Assembly (NCBI GenBank): GCA_000697335.1
Contig: JNEM01006379.1
Coordinates: forward strand, 1 to 14,856
Direction: 5' to 3'
DNA length: 14,856 nucleotides
From: Conidiobolus incongruus B7586
Taxonomy: Eukaryota > Entomophthoromycota > Entomophthoromycetes > Entomophthorales > Conidiobolaceae
The notes below the pieces were generated by a model. It was not told the DNA's origin, did not search any database, and saw nothing but the letters and a program-made list of their open reading frames with translations. Of the stretch, positions 1 through 10,114 are shown piece after piece (positions within the stretch are counted from its first letter, which is position 1; each line of letters starts with the position of its first letter). The translations under genes were made by a program, and so were the position numbers.

Positions 1-2112
1 GATAATATTGGTAAAACTATTTTTTAACTATATAAAATAAGAAAAGATTACAATATTTTTTAATATTTATATTTTTTATTTTGATAACTTTGGATTATAA
101 TTAATATTTTAAGAATTTATAATCAAGTTTTAAAATATCAATCATATTAGATAATATTCTTATTTAATTTTATTTTTTGAAAACAGATTAACTATTATCT
201 ATACCTGAAAAATAGTATTTTTAAAAATAAAATAAATTAAAATTAATAAAAATCAATCAATTGATTAAATTTAAATAATATTAACATATAAATGATTTTA
301 GACTATTAATTAATATTTCTATGAAAGTATAGTAATATTTTGAAAATTATGTAATTAATTTATAAGTATAATAGTAAAAAAAACTAATATAATATAGAAG
401 AAGACTTAATATAAAATAGAGCGGCTTATAATATAATACCTATTATATAGCAAAATAATATGATTATAAACAAAGTTTAATTAAGCTTTCTAAACAAATA
501 AGTCAGTATTAATATATTAGGTTTTTTATTAGATAATGCCAATATATTTTAATACCAATAAAATATACTTTTAACTTTCAAAATAATATAAAAAATAAGG
601 AAAAGTCAAAATTAAAGCAGAAAACCAAGTTTACTAAATATTTCAATAATATCTTTATAATTAATTTAATTTCAAAAAGATGAATTCATTGATTCATTTA
701 TAGTTAAAAAATTTATATCAAAATATATATAGATTTTATAACTGATCTTGTAATGAAATTAATACTATTAATAAATATATAATTTAAGATAAAAATAAAT
801 AAATATTTTTTAAAATATAACTTAAAATTCAAAGAACCTTTATTTTTAGGTAATTATATAAATCCTTATATAAATCTTATTTTAATTCAAGTAAGGCTTT
901 TTAATCAACTAATCGCAAAAGATAGTATTTCAAATTTTTATCTAAAAAAATAAATTGAATTGAATATTTGATATATTTTTATACTTTGAAAATATCTGTT
1001 AAGTTTATATTTCTCCTTTTGATAATAACTTTGTCAATGCATAATTAAAAAATATCACTTACTGAATCAACTATTTAAAAGTTTGTTAATAACCATCTTT
1101 ATTAAAATATTTAATTATATATTATATTAATGTCAAAAATAAAATAAAATATCATATTCATTGATTTTAAAAGTTATTATCCTTTTTCTGTATATATTTA
1201 GAATTTATATCATTATTATTAATATATTTTACTCATAAAAAGTTATATATTATTGTAAAGAAATGTATATTTAATATATATCAAGATATAGTTATATTTG
1301 AATTATAACAATTAATTAAAATGAATCAAATCCAAATTGAAGTTTATTATTTAGTTTTTTATTAGATAATTGAATTAGTGCAAATTTTTTTATTGTATTA
1401 TTTAATTAATCCAATGCAAACAGTAACAATAATAGTTGTATTTTTTTCTTAATTTAATTTGACAAATTAATTATAAATAAACCAATAATAAAGAAATGGT
1501 TATTAATAAGCCCAGTGGTTTCTATTTCAATAAATAATTTTATAAATTATTTAATATCTTAACAATTATTACTTTAAATTAACAATTTAAAATTGTTATA
1601 AAGTTAGAATAAATATAATTGAAAATGTTAAATCGTCCATAACTGAGAATATATCCAAGTCATAAAATATTTCATATGAAGAAAATAGTAGCTATAATAT
1701 CAAATGGAATTGTTAGTAATATAAAAATATTTTTAACAGGATAAAATGATCTATAATTAATATTAATTTGCATATCATAATAACATGAAATATTTATTCA
1801 TTAAACATAAGAGATTTATAATAATTGAAAATATATGAATATGGTTACAACTTTTGCCTTTAAATTTTATCTGTATTCGTAATAATATTAAACTCAACCA
1901 ACAAAATATAAAATGATAATGGTCAGTAATTATGACTGAAATTGGATAATAATGATTTTACTCTGTTCAAAATTATATTTCAATCATAATTAAACAAATC
2001 TGATAAATGATGAATAATTGGCCTAAAATACATCTAAAATAATATTTTAATGATATATAAAAATCAGTAATTACTTGAATGATGTAAGAAATTAAGATAT
2101 AGTAATTGAAAT
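1..2112. other. AT-rich intergenic DNA, no gene recognised
   Basis: Very AT-rich sequence with frequent stops in all frames. I see no RNA gene, no intact coding region and no clear repeat. The protease propeptide expected just upstream of the pseudogene at 2113 cannot be recognised here, so that part was either deleted or has decayed past recognition. Short repeated words occur (for example the 16-base match between 525-540 and 1356-1371), but such matches are expected by chance at this composition. Confidence 0.6.
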
Positions 2113-2915
2113 GCTCCTTGTGGCCTTGCTTGTGTGTCTCAGAAACAAGCTTGATTCCTCTCCTTATACTTATCGTCAAGGCCTAAAATCTTGAAATGGA
2201 GTCAATATAGATATGCTTAATACAGATATCAATATCGCTCATTCTGGTTTTGAAAGTCTTGGAAAATAGGGAACAAAAACCGTCTCATAGACCTCCGATA
2301 ATGATAAATATGGCCATGATGCCCATTGCGCTGATACTGTTCAGGGGAAACTTACGGAATAGCTGATATTGCTAATCTGGCTCCAGCCAAAGTCTAAAAG
2401 GTTTTGGATTTAGATGAAATTTAAATTTAAATATAGGTATTGATTTAGTAAGATTATAAGTGGTAAAAACAGAAATTTTATATCTACGAATTTGGAAGAT
2501 GGTAAACGTGAAGCTGTCGATGAAGCTGTAGAAAAAGCTATGAAAGAAAAAATAGTTACTATTGTATCTGCAAGTAATGAAAATTTTGTGATTACTCTCC
2601 AGAAGTATTATCAAATACAATTACAATTCGAGATAAAGCTGTTGAGAGCAAGAAAGCATATTATTTCCATCAGAAAAATATGCCGATATCTTTTCAATAG
2701 GAGTAAATATTTTATTTACATTGGTTGGAAATAAAACTGAAACCAACACAACCTTAGAAACTGATATAGCGAGTTTTCATATTCTAGGAATCGCAGTAAA
2801 TTTACTCGGACGAGGAGCAAAACAATGATATAGAAAGCTCAAATCAATTAGAACCAAGGGCAAAGGTTCAGAAGTTAATTCAAAATCACCTATCATTTTA
2901 ATATACAACATATAG
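2113..2915 (+). pseudogene. Decayed subtilisin-like serine protease (S8A) pseudogene, left copy
   Basis: A dead paralogue of the two intact proteases in this window, recognisable from the start of the mature domain to the stop. In order it keeps APCGLACVSQ (intact genes: APWGLARVSQ), SSPYTY, a relic of the catalytic Asp block, TSDNDKYGHDAHCADT over the catalytic His block (intact: KHGHGTHCAGT), then NFISTNLEDGKREAVDEAV (intact gene B: NVISMSLGG...VDKAV), SASNE near the oxyanion Asn, and a C-terminal tail ending SPIILIYNI at the stop (gene B: TPNILLFNG). Reading shifts frame several times and meets in-frame stops near 2155 and 2270 and again between 2340 and 2440. The GTS motif around the catalytic Ser reads ETD, so the nucleophile is lost. 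Signal peptide and propeptide are not visible. Wording is closer to gene B than to gene A. The homology is clear; the exact ends are approximate. Confidence 0.88.
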
Positions 2916-4972
2916 AGAAAATATTAGAATGACTGAAATAAGTTACAACACAAACTTTGGATTTATTTTTATAATATATTTATAAAGACAAATAATTCAT
3001 AATAACACAATGTTTGATAGAATCAAATTTATCAACAAGATTTAAATTTGATGAGTGTATTAATATAGTCATGTATAGATAGTTTTGTGGGCATTTAAAG
3101 GTGATTAGATTCCTTATTCAAACTATACTCTAATCACTGAATATGAAAAATAATGATATTAATTGAAAAATAAACATTTGAATTTTTATTAATGAATTAG
3201 GTCTAAGTATTAAGAACAGTCAGAATTTCAAATTAATATATCCCTGATTATGCTTCAAATTCAGAAAAACCATTATCATATATAGTTGTTTTATATTCTG
3301 ATAGAGGATTAGTTAATTCTGATGGGTGTTCAAACAGGAATGAATTTTTGAATGCGAGCTATTTGAATAATAAACAGCCATATTTTATAAGATTATTCTA
3401 ATCAATTTTGTATTATTACCTAGCTTGAATATAAAATTACATATTAATAATATTAAGGCTATAATATTTAGTTGAAAGATGGATATAAAATATTAGAAAA
3501 TATGATGGGTTTTTGAAATAGGCTATAAATCAATTATATAGTGGTTTATAATATTCATTATACTTTTATATCTTTAATAACAAAAGTATAACTTTTATTC
3601 ACTAAATTTCTGTATGACGTTAGTGTATATAATTGATAAAAATCAGGATAAAAACTCAATATAAAATAAAATTAGCTAAAAATCTACAATGTATTTATAT
3701 ATTAAAATTATAATACTAGGATTCTTTTTTAAAATATTTAATAAACTATTCATTTTGAAGCACACTATTAGAGTTCATATAAGGATAAATAAATACGAAT
3801 TTGATGTTCAAATCACCAGATCAAATCTGAGGAAGCTTCAGAACCATATTTCAAAATTCTTAACTTGATGATCTTTAAAAACTTAAACAAGAATTTAGGA
3901 AATTATCAATCTGAAATACCACTGTTTAATTAATTATATTAAAATTTAATTATCGAAATAATATAATAGTTTTTATAAACTTAGAAATATACATCCACTT
4001 ATTGATTATAATTTTAACAATATTATAAGTAAATCTAAATTTTAGAATTTATATTACTTAAAGCTATCACTATGAAAAATATCTAGGATAAACAAAGATT
4101 TAACTATAATCAATATCAATACTCTGATCTGTTATAAGGTTTAAAGTTCAATTAATCAGACCCAATTAATCATATGATTTTATAATAGAGTGGAAATTTA
4201 TCAAAAAATTATAATCACTATATATGGGATATAATTAAGTATTTGAATGAGATAAAGAAACAAAAACAACTATAACAAAATATTTTAGTGATATCATTTC
4301 AATTTACACAGTCGTTATAAGCTTAAGCTGGATTATTAAAAGTATTTTAATAAATTTATATTTTTGAGATGAATGTTAATAAATTTAGACAATGAATTCT
4401 CAGTTTACCAAATAGAATTAAAATTTTTCATAATGTGTTAAGCATCGAAACATTTTATAATGAATCAAAATTAACTAATATGCTAATAATTAAGTGTATA
4501 ATAAAAGATATGTTTCTATGATCGAAATTTTGTTGTTTAATCAATCTTTGACTCTTATTAGTAATTTAATTTTCTAACATTAAATTAATTTTAATAATAT
4601 CTATCTGAAAATTGAATTTAAATACACTAATTATTCTTAAAATTTGAAAAAAAAATTGAATAGTATCTATAGCAAGAAATTATCTATTTTAATGAAGAGT
4701 TACTATATTAGGGCTATTCATAAATATTTTAACCAAATTTATATATTTTGCAAAAAATTGTCCCCATACATGACATTTCCACTTTTAATTATTCTTAATA
4801 GTATGACCAATATGACCTGGAATCATATCCATATAAGAATTCTTCATTATAAGTTTGATAAAAAAAATAATATAATAGCAGAATTAAGCAATTAAATTTT
4901 TTTTTCGAGTAATCAAGGATTAAAAAATATATATAAAATACAAAAGAAGTCACTTGAACATTGTATCACAAG
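2916..4972. other. AT-rich spacer with one unexplained open segment
   Basis: Spacer between the left pseudogene and gene A. Frames are mostly closed and composition is strongly A/T. The exception is 3237-3398 (+), a 54-codon open stretch with richer codons (including DYASNSEK, YSDRGL and NSDGCSNRN) that might be a relic of an unidentified coding region. A further open frame at 4644-4895 (+) has random-looking AT-driven content (Ile, Lys, Tyr, Asn) and no family resemblance, so it is not called as a gene. Confidence 0.5.
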
Positions 4973-5009
4973 ATTGGAAAGTTGGAGCATTGATTAAATG
5001 TATATAAGG
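4973..5009 (+). promoter_or_regulatory. Core promoter of protease gene A
   Basis: A TATA box, TATATAAGG, lies at 5001-5009, with its first base 62 bases before the ATG at 5063. An inverted CCAAT element (ATTGG) lies at 4973-4977. Transcription would be expected to begin about 25-35 bases past the TATA box, around 5028-5040, leaving a short 5' leader. Gene B has a matching arrangement and shares the string ATGTATATAA around its TATA box. TATA position is seen directly; the CCAAT role is inferred and weak. Confidence 0.6.
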
Positions 5010-5062
5010 AGCCTTGAAAATACAGCGTTTATTACTTATCTATATTATTTATAACTACAAAT

Positions 5063-6211
5063 ATGCAATTATCTTCAGTATTCGCCACTTTCACTCTTTT
5101 GGTCGCATCATTGGTCCAAGGTGTAGATGTTGAAGGAAGATACATCGTACAATTCAATCAAAATGCCCGCTCCTCCTTCGAAGCCCAAGTTGCTACTATT
5201 AGCGATCTTTTCGTTAGCCGCAATGACGAAAACCAGATCATCCATGAATATGACGAAGTCCTTTATGGTGTCTCAGCTAAACTTGATGCTGCCACCTTAG
5301 AAAAGGTCAAGGCTCTACCCAATGTTGCAAGCGTTACCCCCGTCCAAACAGTTTCCATTAATAAAATCCAAAAGGATGCCCCTTGGGGTCTTGCTCGTGT
5401 TTCACAGCGCCAAAAACTCGAAAAAGCTCCTTACACTTATGAATACTATGCCGAAGGAGGTAACGATGTCTATGTCTATGTCTTAGACACCGGTATCAAC
5501 GTTAACCACAAAGAATTCCAAGGTCGTGCTTACTGGGGTACTACTACCGTTGAAGGTTCTTCTAATGACGATAAACATGGTCATGGTACTCACTGCGCTG
5601 GTACCATTGCCGGTAAGACTTATGGTGTTGCTAAGAAGGCTCGTGTCATTGCGGTTAAGGTTTTGGGTGATGACGGTTATGGTTCCGATGACAACGTAAT
5701 TGCTGGTATCAACTTCGCTCTCAAGGACAGAAGAGATGCCAAGAGAAAGGTTCTCTCTATGAGTTTGGGAGGAGATGCCAGTGAAGTTTTAGATAAGGCT
5801 ATCGAACATGGTGTCCTAAAGGGTCTCGTCACTGTTGTAGCTGCAGGTAATGACGATAAAGATGCTTGTAACTACTCTCCTGCTCGGGCTCCCTCCGCTA
5901 TTACAGTTGGTGCTACTGATGTTGATGATAAAAAGGCTTGGTTCTCTAATTATGGTAAGTGTGTCGATATCTTAGCCCCTGGTATGAAGATTCTCTCATC
6001 CTGGATCGGCTCTAACACCGCTAACAAGACCATCTCTGGTACATCCATGGCCACTCCCCACGTTGCTGGTCTCGCTGCCACCCTCCTCTCCCAAGGTGTC
6101 CCCACCAAGGAAGTCGAACGCAAACTTAAGCAAATGGGTACTAAAAATGCTATCACTGGTTTCAATGCCGAAACCGTCAACCTTTTGGCATACAACGGTA
6201 TTCATGATTAA
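5063..6211 (+). CDS. Secreted proteinase K-like subtilisin serine protease, gene A
   Basis: An intact 382-residue pre-pro-protease of family S8A, a secreted endopeptidase. Residues 1-20 form a signal peptide (hydrophobic core around FATFTLLVASLV). About 21-105 is an I9-type inhibitor/chaperone propeptide starting at GRYIVQF; the mature enzyme should start near APWGLARVS (106). The catalytic triad is complete: Asp142 in VLDTG, His174 in HGTHCAG, Ser328 in GTSMATPHVAG; Asn263 in AAGND is the oxyanion residue. Cys269 and Cys300 sit in the ACNYSP and KCVDILAPG contexts that form a disulphide in aqualysin-type enzymes; Cys178 matches proteinase K's Cys73. One glycosylation sequon (NKT, 321-323) lies just before the catalytic Ser. 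Length is normal for fungal proteinase K-like proteins and there are no introns. The ATG has A at -3, follows a TATA box by 62 bases and begins the signal peptide. Many codons end in C, especially in the last third, suggesting strong expression. Confidence 0.97.
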   Translation: MQLSSVFATFTLLVASLVQGVDVEGRYIVQFNQNARSSFEAQVATISDLFVSRNDENQIIHEYDEVLYGVSAKLDAATLEKVKALPNVASVTPVQTVSINKIQKDAPWGLARVSQRQKLEKAPYTYEYYAEGGNDVYVYVLDTGINVNHKEFQGRAYWGTTTVEGSSNDDKHGHGTHCAGTIAGKTYGVAKKARVIAVKVLGDDGYGSDDNVIAGINFALKDRRDAKRKVLSMSLGGDASEVLDKAIEHGVLKGLVTVVAAGNDDKDACNYSPARAPSAITVGATDVDDKKAWFSNYGKCVDILAPGMKILSSWIGSNTANKTISGTSMATPHVAGLAATLLSQGVPTKEVERKLKQMGTKNAITGFNAETVNLLAYNGIHD

Positions 6212-6246
6212 ATCACAAAATTATTTAAAAATGTATAAATCATTCC

Positions 6247-6252
6247 AATAAA
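6247..6252 (+). terminator. Polyadenylation signal of gene A
   Basis: A canonical AATAAA lies 36 bases after the stop codon of gene A, a usual position for a eukaryotic mRNA 3' end. In such AT-rich DNA the hexamer also occurs by chance, so position rather than sequence is the support. Confidence 0.45.
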
Positions 6253-7400
6253 TCCAAATATATAATATTCATATTAATAAGGTTAGTTTATGTAATTGCT
6301 GTACAAATTATCCAAATGATTGTATAATCACGTCTTTAAAAATCTTAACAATTAAATAGTTTACTAACATAATTTATAATAAAATGGATAGTTTTCAAAA
6401 ATTTGAAAAAAATATAATTCCATAGTTCGGTACCCTTTTTTATCAAATTTCTATTTCATATTTCACTATTCTTATGATAACACATCTCTAACCATTCTAA
6501 TTTGATAAGGATCCAAAAAATAGATTTTATATTTGAAATATAACTATAAGAAAAGGTTAATTTATGACTAATGTTCTTATTAGAATCTTAGATAATTCAA
6601 CAAATGATGAAAGGAGCTTGATATTAAATTATACCCTTTTATTATAATATATACTATTATGACTAAATCATTTCAAAAAAAAATAATAGATAATTTCAAT
6701 CACATCTAGAGTGATACATTGATTGTTTACCAATCAAGTTGTCTATTATTCAATCTAAATTTTAACTATTTTTTAAAATGAGCTTTACCTAAAAAATTAA
6801 TTGGTATTAATTGAATAATAAATTATTAAAATATTCTATATTTTAAACAATTCACAACTTAAATATTTGTTTCAATTATCATATTCTTCTTGCTTCATTT
6901 TAACAATATTAATTTTATATTATTATTCAAGCGTTGGAAATTCCATCCAGCTACCTTTGTAATATATTGTAGACAATTACATTTGCTGACCTTGCAAGTT
7001 GTGATATAAATTATTTATGATGGTAAAATATGCTGTTCAAATGGTCTTGGTGTATCAATGAGAGATGGATAATGTGAAACTACTTAAATTTTATTAATTT
7101 TCCATTAATATTTGCATTTCATTGTGTATTAAAAGATTATCTTAATCCTACTTTTAAAGTAGAAAGCAAAATTTAATGATTAATTAAAGATGAAAGGAAG
7201 ATTGAGTTAATGTTACTTAGAGTGTATGCATCAGTGGTGTAGTTAATGTTATATCTAAGCTTTGTTAAATATCTAGTTGGGTTGATAATTTTAGTCAATA
7301 ATGAGCTATGTGAATATAAGTTTTAAAATAACTGTTTGTTTAGTGTAAAAATTACACAGCTATTACTCTGTATTTTTAATAATGGGAATTTTTTGCAATT
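6253..7400. other. AT-rich spacer between gene A and the transposon relic
   Basis: No intact gene. A local rise in G and C at about 6931-7086 (+) holds short open stretches such as FADLASCDIN and KICCSNGLGVSMRDG in different frames, with several cysteines. This could be a decayed cysteine-rich secreted-protein exon, but it is unidentified and may be chance. A 10-base inverted repeat (6440-6449 with 6499-6508) is within chance expectation here. Confidence 0.45.
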
Positions 7401-8595
7401 GAAAATAAATAAATATTTTAATATATAATATATAAAAATAAATATATAATATAAATTTAATAGATTTTTTATTATTAATAACTTTTTGCTATACTTTTAG
7501 CAAAGATCTAACATTTAAAAAACAGTTCTTTTTATTAAAGACTGAAATTTAATATTTCACAAACCAATTAAATTTTCTTGTAGAAATTTTCTTTTTTACA
7601 AGCTAGTTTTTTAATTACCTAAAGCAATTATAATTATATAGGTTATAATTTAAAGAGTATACTAGATGTAATAGTTTTTCTAATTATTTTTAATTAGAAA
7701 GTTTTTATAGGTTTAAATTTATTTATTTTACAATTATTATACAAAATAATAAATCTTCTTAAATTATATTAAAAACACTAATTAAAAATACTTTTATTTA
7801 AAAAAGCAATATAAAATTTACTATTAATTAATTTTCCTTGAAAAACTAAATAAGAATAGAATATATTATTATAATTTATTATAATAATTAATATTTATTT
7901 ATTAACAAAATAATTATTTAAAGGGATTTATAAAAAAGGTTAATTTAACTTAATTTAACATTTTAATTTATGTTTAATAAAAGATTACATAAAGATTTTA
8001 GATTTATTAATTATAATTATTTACTATTAAAGTTTAAGCTTCTAAAAATATTTTAGTAAGTTTTATTTAATAATAACTACTCTAACTTTTTTTTAAGTTT
8101 CAATTAAATTATAAGATACTAATTTTATATTTTTATTTATTAATTTGAGTTTAAATTTTAATATATATAAAATACTTGTAAAACTAATATTAAAGTACTT
8201 AGATAATTCTTTAACTGAAATAAAAAGGTATTTTTTAATATATTTTTTCACTTTATTAACAATTAAAAAAGTAATAATTAAAGTTAATTTTTTAGATTTT
8301 AACAAGTTTTAAATAATTTCTCTTTTAGCTTTAAAGTAATTTACCTAACAATAAATTGTTGATTTAAATAAGGTTTTATTTTTAAAAGTTGCTTGTAAAT
8401 TTTAAATAATTTTAAAGGGTTTATGGTTAAGTTTTACTAATACTAAAATAAAAAACTTTTAATAATTACTATTTAGTTTAAGTATGATTAAATTAAATAA
8501 CTAATTTTAAAAAGTTAATTTTTTAATCAAAAAAATTATTATATATATTAAAAATATATAATTTCCTATTAACATTGTATATATTTATTTATTTC
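7401..8595 (-). mobile_element. Decayed Tc1/mariner-superfamily DNA transposon
   Basis: A dead DNA transposon read on the minus strand. An open piece at 8305-8093 reads KSKKLT, then ISVKELSKYFNISFTSILYIL, then NLIET. This matches the GRPKKLT-like linker, second helix-turn-helix and start of the catalytic region of Tc1/mariner transposases. Farther along the same strand, about 8020-7985 reads IIIINKSKIFM where the family has IFSDESKF (the first catalytic Asp, here Asn), and about 7723-7698 keeps a degraded form of the DLNPIEN block with its catalytic Glu read as Lys. Stops and frameshifts are many, and the second catalytic Asp cannot be placed. Most recognisable changes are C-to-T or G-to-A, and the block is almost G/C-free (1 of 60 bases at 7861-7920). 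The ends are tentative: 7401-7416 and 8581-8595 form an imperfect inverted pair flanking the low-GC block. Family call is fairly firm, ends are weak. Confidence 0.72.
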
Positions 8596-8912
8596 AAACT
8601 AATAATATGTTTGAAAAATCAGAAATTAAAATATTTCCCATTATTTCAAATTTAAGGTAATATATTTGAATAATATTCATTGAATTAGAATATTAAAAAT
8701 ATTATATCAAATCTTTAAAATTAATATAAATGGTAAATGCATTAAGTATATAGTTTTAAAAATAATAATGGGTTAATATAATTAAATTTTGGTTGAATAT
8801 ATCAATAATTAGATAAAAATTATGCTAAATTTTTTTGGTTAGTAATTGTAGAATTAAGATATAAAACACCTTATATATGTATTTTTTAATGAAATTTAAA
8901 AAACAAACTTCT
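8596..8912. other. 3' spacer downstream of gene B
   Basis: AT-rich sequence between the transposon relic and the stop of gene B. On the minus strand no canonical AATAAA follows the stop; A-rich variants within the first 60 bases may serve for polyadenylation. No other feature seen. Confidence 0.5.
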
Positions 8913-10055
8913 TTAAGAAGTGTATCCATTGAAAAGTAAGATATTGGGAGTTTCAGAATCAAATCCTGTAATTTTGTCCTTTGTACCAATATTTTTCAAT
9001 TTGGAATCGATATCTTTGGCCGTGGTTCCTTGACTTAATAAAGTGGCGGCAACGCCTGCAACGTGAGGGGTAGCCATTGAAGTTCCCGAGATTGTATTGT
9101 TAGCTTTGTCGCTTCCAATCCATGCTGATGTGACCTTAACTCCTGGTGCCAAGATATCAACGCACTCACCATAATTGGAGAAAGAAGCTTTTTTATCTTC
9201 AACATCGGTTGCACCAACTGTGATTGCGCTAGGTGCTCCTGCTGGAGAGTAGTCACAAGCGTCTTCATCGTCATTACCTGCAGCTACAACTACTACAACT
9301 CCACTTTTCACTGCCCTTTCAACTGCTTTATCCACAGATGAACTCTTACTTCCTCCCAAGCTCATGGATATGACGTTACCTTTCTCACCATTTTTATTTT
9401 TGATTACCCAACTTATCCCAGCAATAACACTAGAATCTGAACCGTAGCCTATGTCATCGAGCACCTTGACAGCATATAGGTCAGCAACTTTTGCTACGCC
9501 GTAAGTTTTGCCGCCAATCGTGCCTGCACAGTGAGTACCATGACCGTGCTTGTCTTCGTTTGAAGCACCAGAAACGGTTGTGGTTCCCCATTTGGCACGG
9601 CCTTCAAATTCACTGTGATTAATGTTGATACCAGTATCAAGAACATAGACGCTCACTCCAGTTCCAGCCTTGGCGTCATAATTATAGGTATAAGGACTAG
9701 AGCTGAGTTTTTCCCTCTGGGAAACACGAGCAAGGCCCCAAGGAGAATTGGATTGAGTGGTAACTGCCCTAACCACTTGATCAGGCTCGATCGAGACAAC
9801 ATATGGAAGTGCTCTAATTTGGCGGAGAGCATTAGAATCCAATTTAGCAGCCATTCCATTAATTTCATCGCTAAATACGTGAGTAACAGCGTTTTCTCGA
9901 CTGTTTCTTCCCAAAATAAACCTATAAATGGAGTTCACTTTTTGTCCAAAATCTAGAGATTGGCTTTCATCAAAGTTAATAATGTAATGATTAGGAATAA
10001 TTTCCCCACTGATATTAAAAATTAAACAAGCTATCAAACTCAATTTAAACTGCAT
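8913..10055 (-). CDS. Secreted proteinase K-like subtilisin serine protease, gene B
   Basis: An intact 380-residue pre-pro-protease of family S8A, a clear full-length paralogue of gene A. Residues 1-17 look like a signal peptide (KLSLIACLIFNISG), and about 18-103 is the I9 propeptide (NHYIINF onward). The mature enzyme probably starts near SPWGLARVS (104). The triad is complete: Asp140 in VLDTG, His172 in HGTHCAG, Ser326 in GTSMATPHVAG, with oxyanion Asn261 in AAGND. Cys267 and Cys298 repeat the aqualysin-type disulphide pair and Cys176 is the free-type cysteine after the catalytic His. The sequon NNT (319-321) occupies the same place as in gene A. Propeptide and the surface segment at 215-245 differ most between the two, suggesting distinct activation or substrate range. 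Codons end more often in A or T than in gene A. It is intronless. The start is supported by the signal peptide and a TATA box about 60 bases upstream. Confidence 0.97.
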   Translation of the reverse strand: MQFKLSLIACLIFNISGEIIPNHYIINFDESQSLDFGQKVNSIYRFILGRNSRENAVTHVFSDEINGMAAKLDSNALRQIRALPYVVSIEPDQVVRAVTTQSNSPWGLARVSQREKLSSSPYTYNYDAKAGTGVSVYVLDTGININHSEFEGRAKWGTTTVSGASNEDKHGHGTHCAGTIGGKTYGVAKVADLYAVKVLDDIGYGSDSSVIAGISWVIKNKNGEKGNVISMSLGGSKSSSVDKAVERAVKSGVVVVVAAGNDDEDACDYSPAGAPSAITVGATDVEDKKASFSNYGECVDILAPGVKVTSAWIGSDKANNTISGTSMATPHVAGVAATLLSQGTTAKDIDSKLKNIGTKDKITGFDSETPNILLFNGYTS

Positions 10056-10114
10056 ATTGTCGGAATGAAATTACTGATATTGAATTATTAAATATGTCCT
10101 TGCACTCCATACTG

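Noticed and set aside
525-1371. Identical 16-base word TTTTTTATTAGATAAT at 525-540 and 1356-1371
   Set aside because: At this base composition, exact matches of this length between distant sites are expected by chance in 15 kb, and the similarity does not extend into the flanks.
1973-2179. 68-codon minus-strand open frame near the left pseudogene
   Set aside because: It runs antisense into the start of the protease pseudogene and then into A/T spacer; no recognisable domain.
4644-4895. 83-codon open frame on the plus strand upstream of gene A
   Set aside because: Composition is what A/T-rich random sequence gives, with no motif, no signal peptide and no promoter; its start lies in a poly-A tract.
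5950-6251. Several open frames overlapping the 3' end of gene A in other frames and on the other strand
   Set aside because: They reflect the C-ending codon usage of gene A and show no independent coding signal.
9615-9956. 113-codon open frame antisense to gene B
   Set aside because: It lies wholly within the intact protease gene on the opposite strand and has no family resemblance; a shadow of the coding constraint in gene B.
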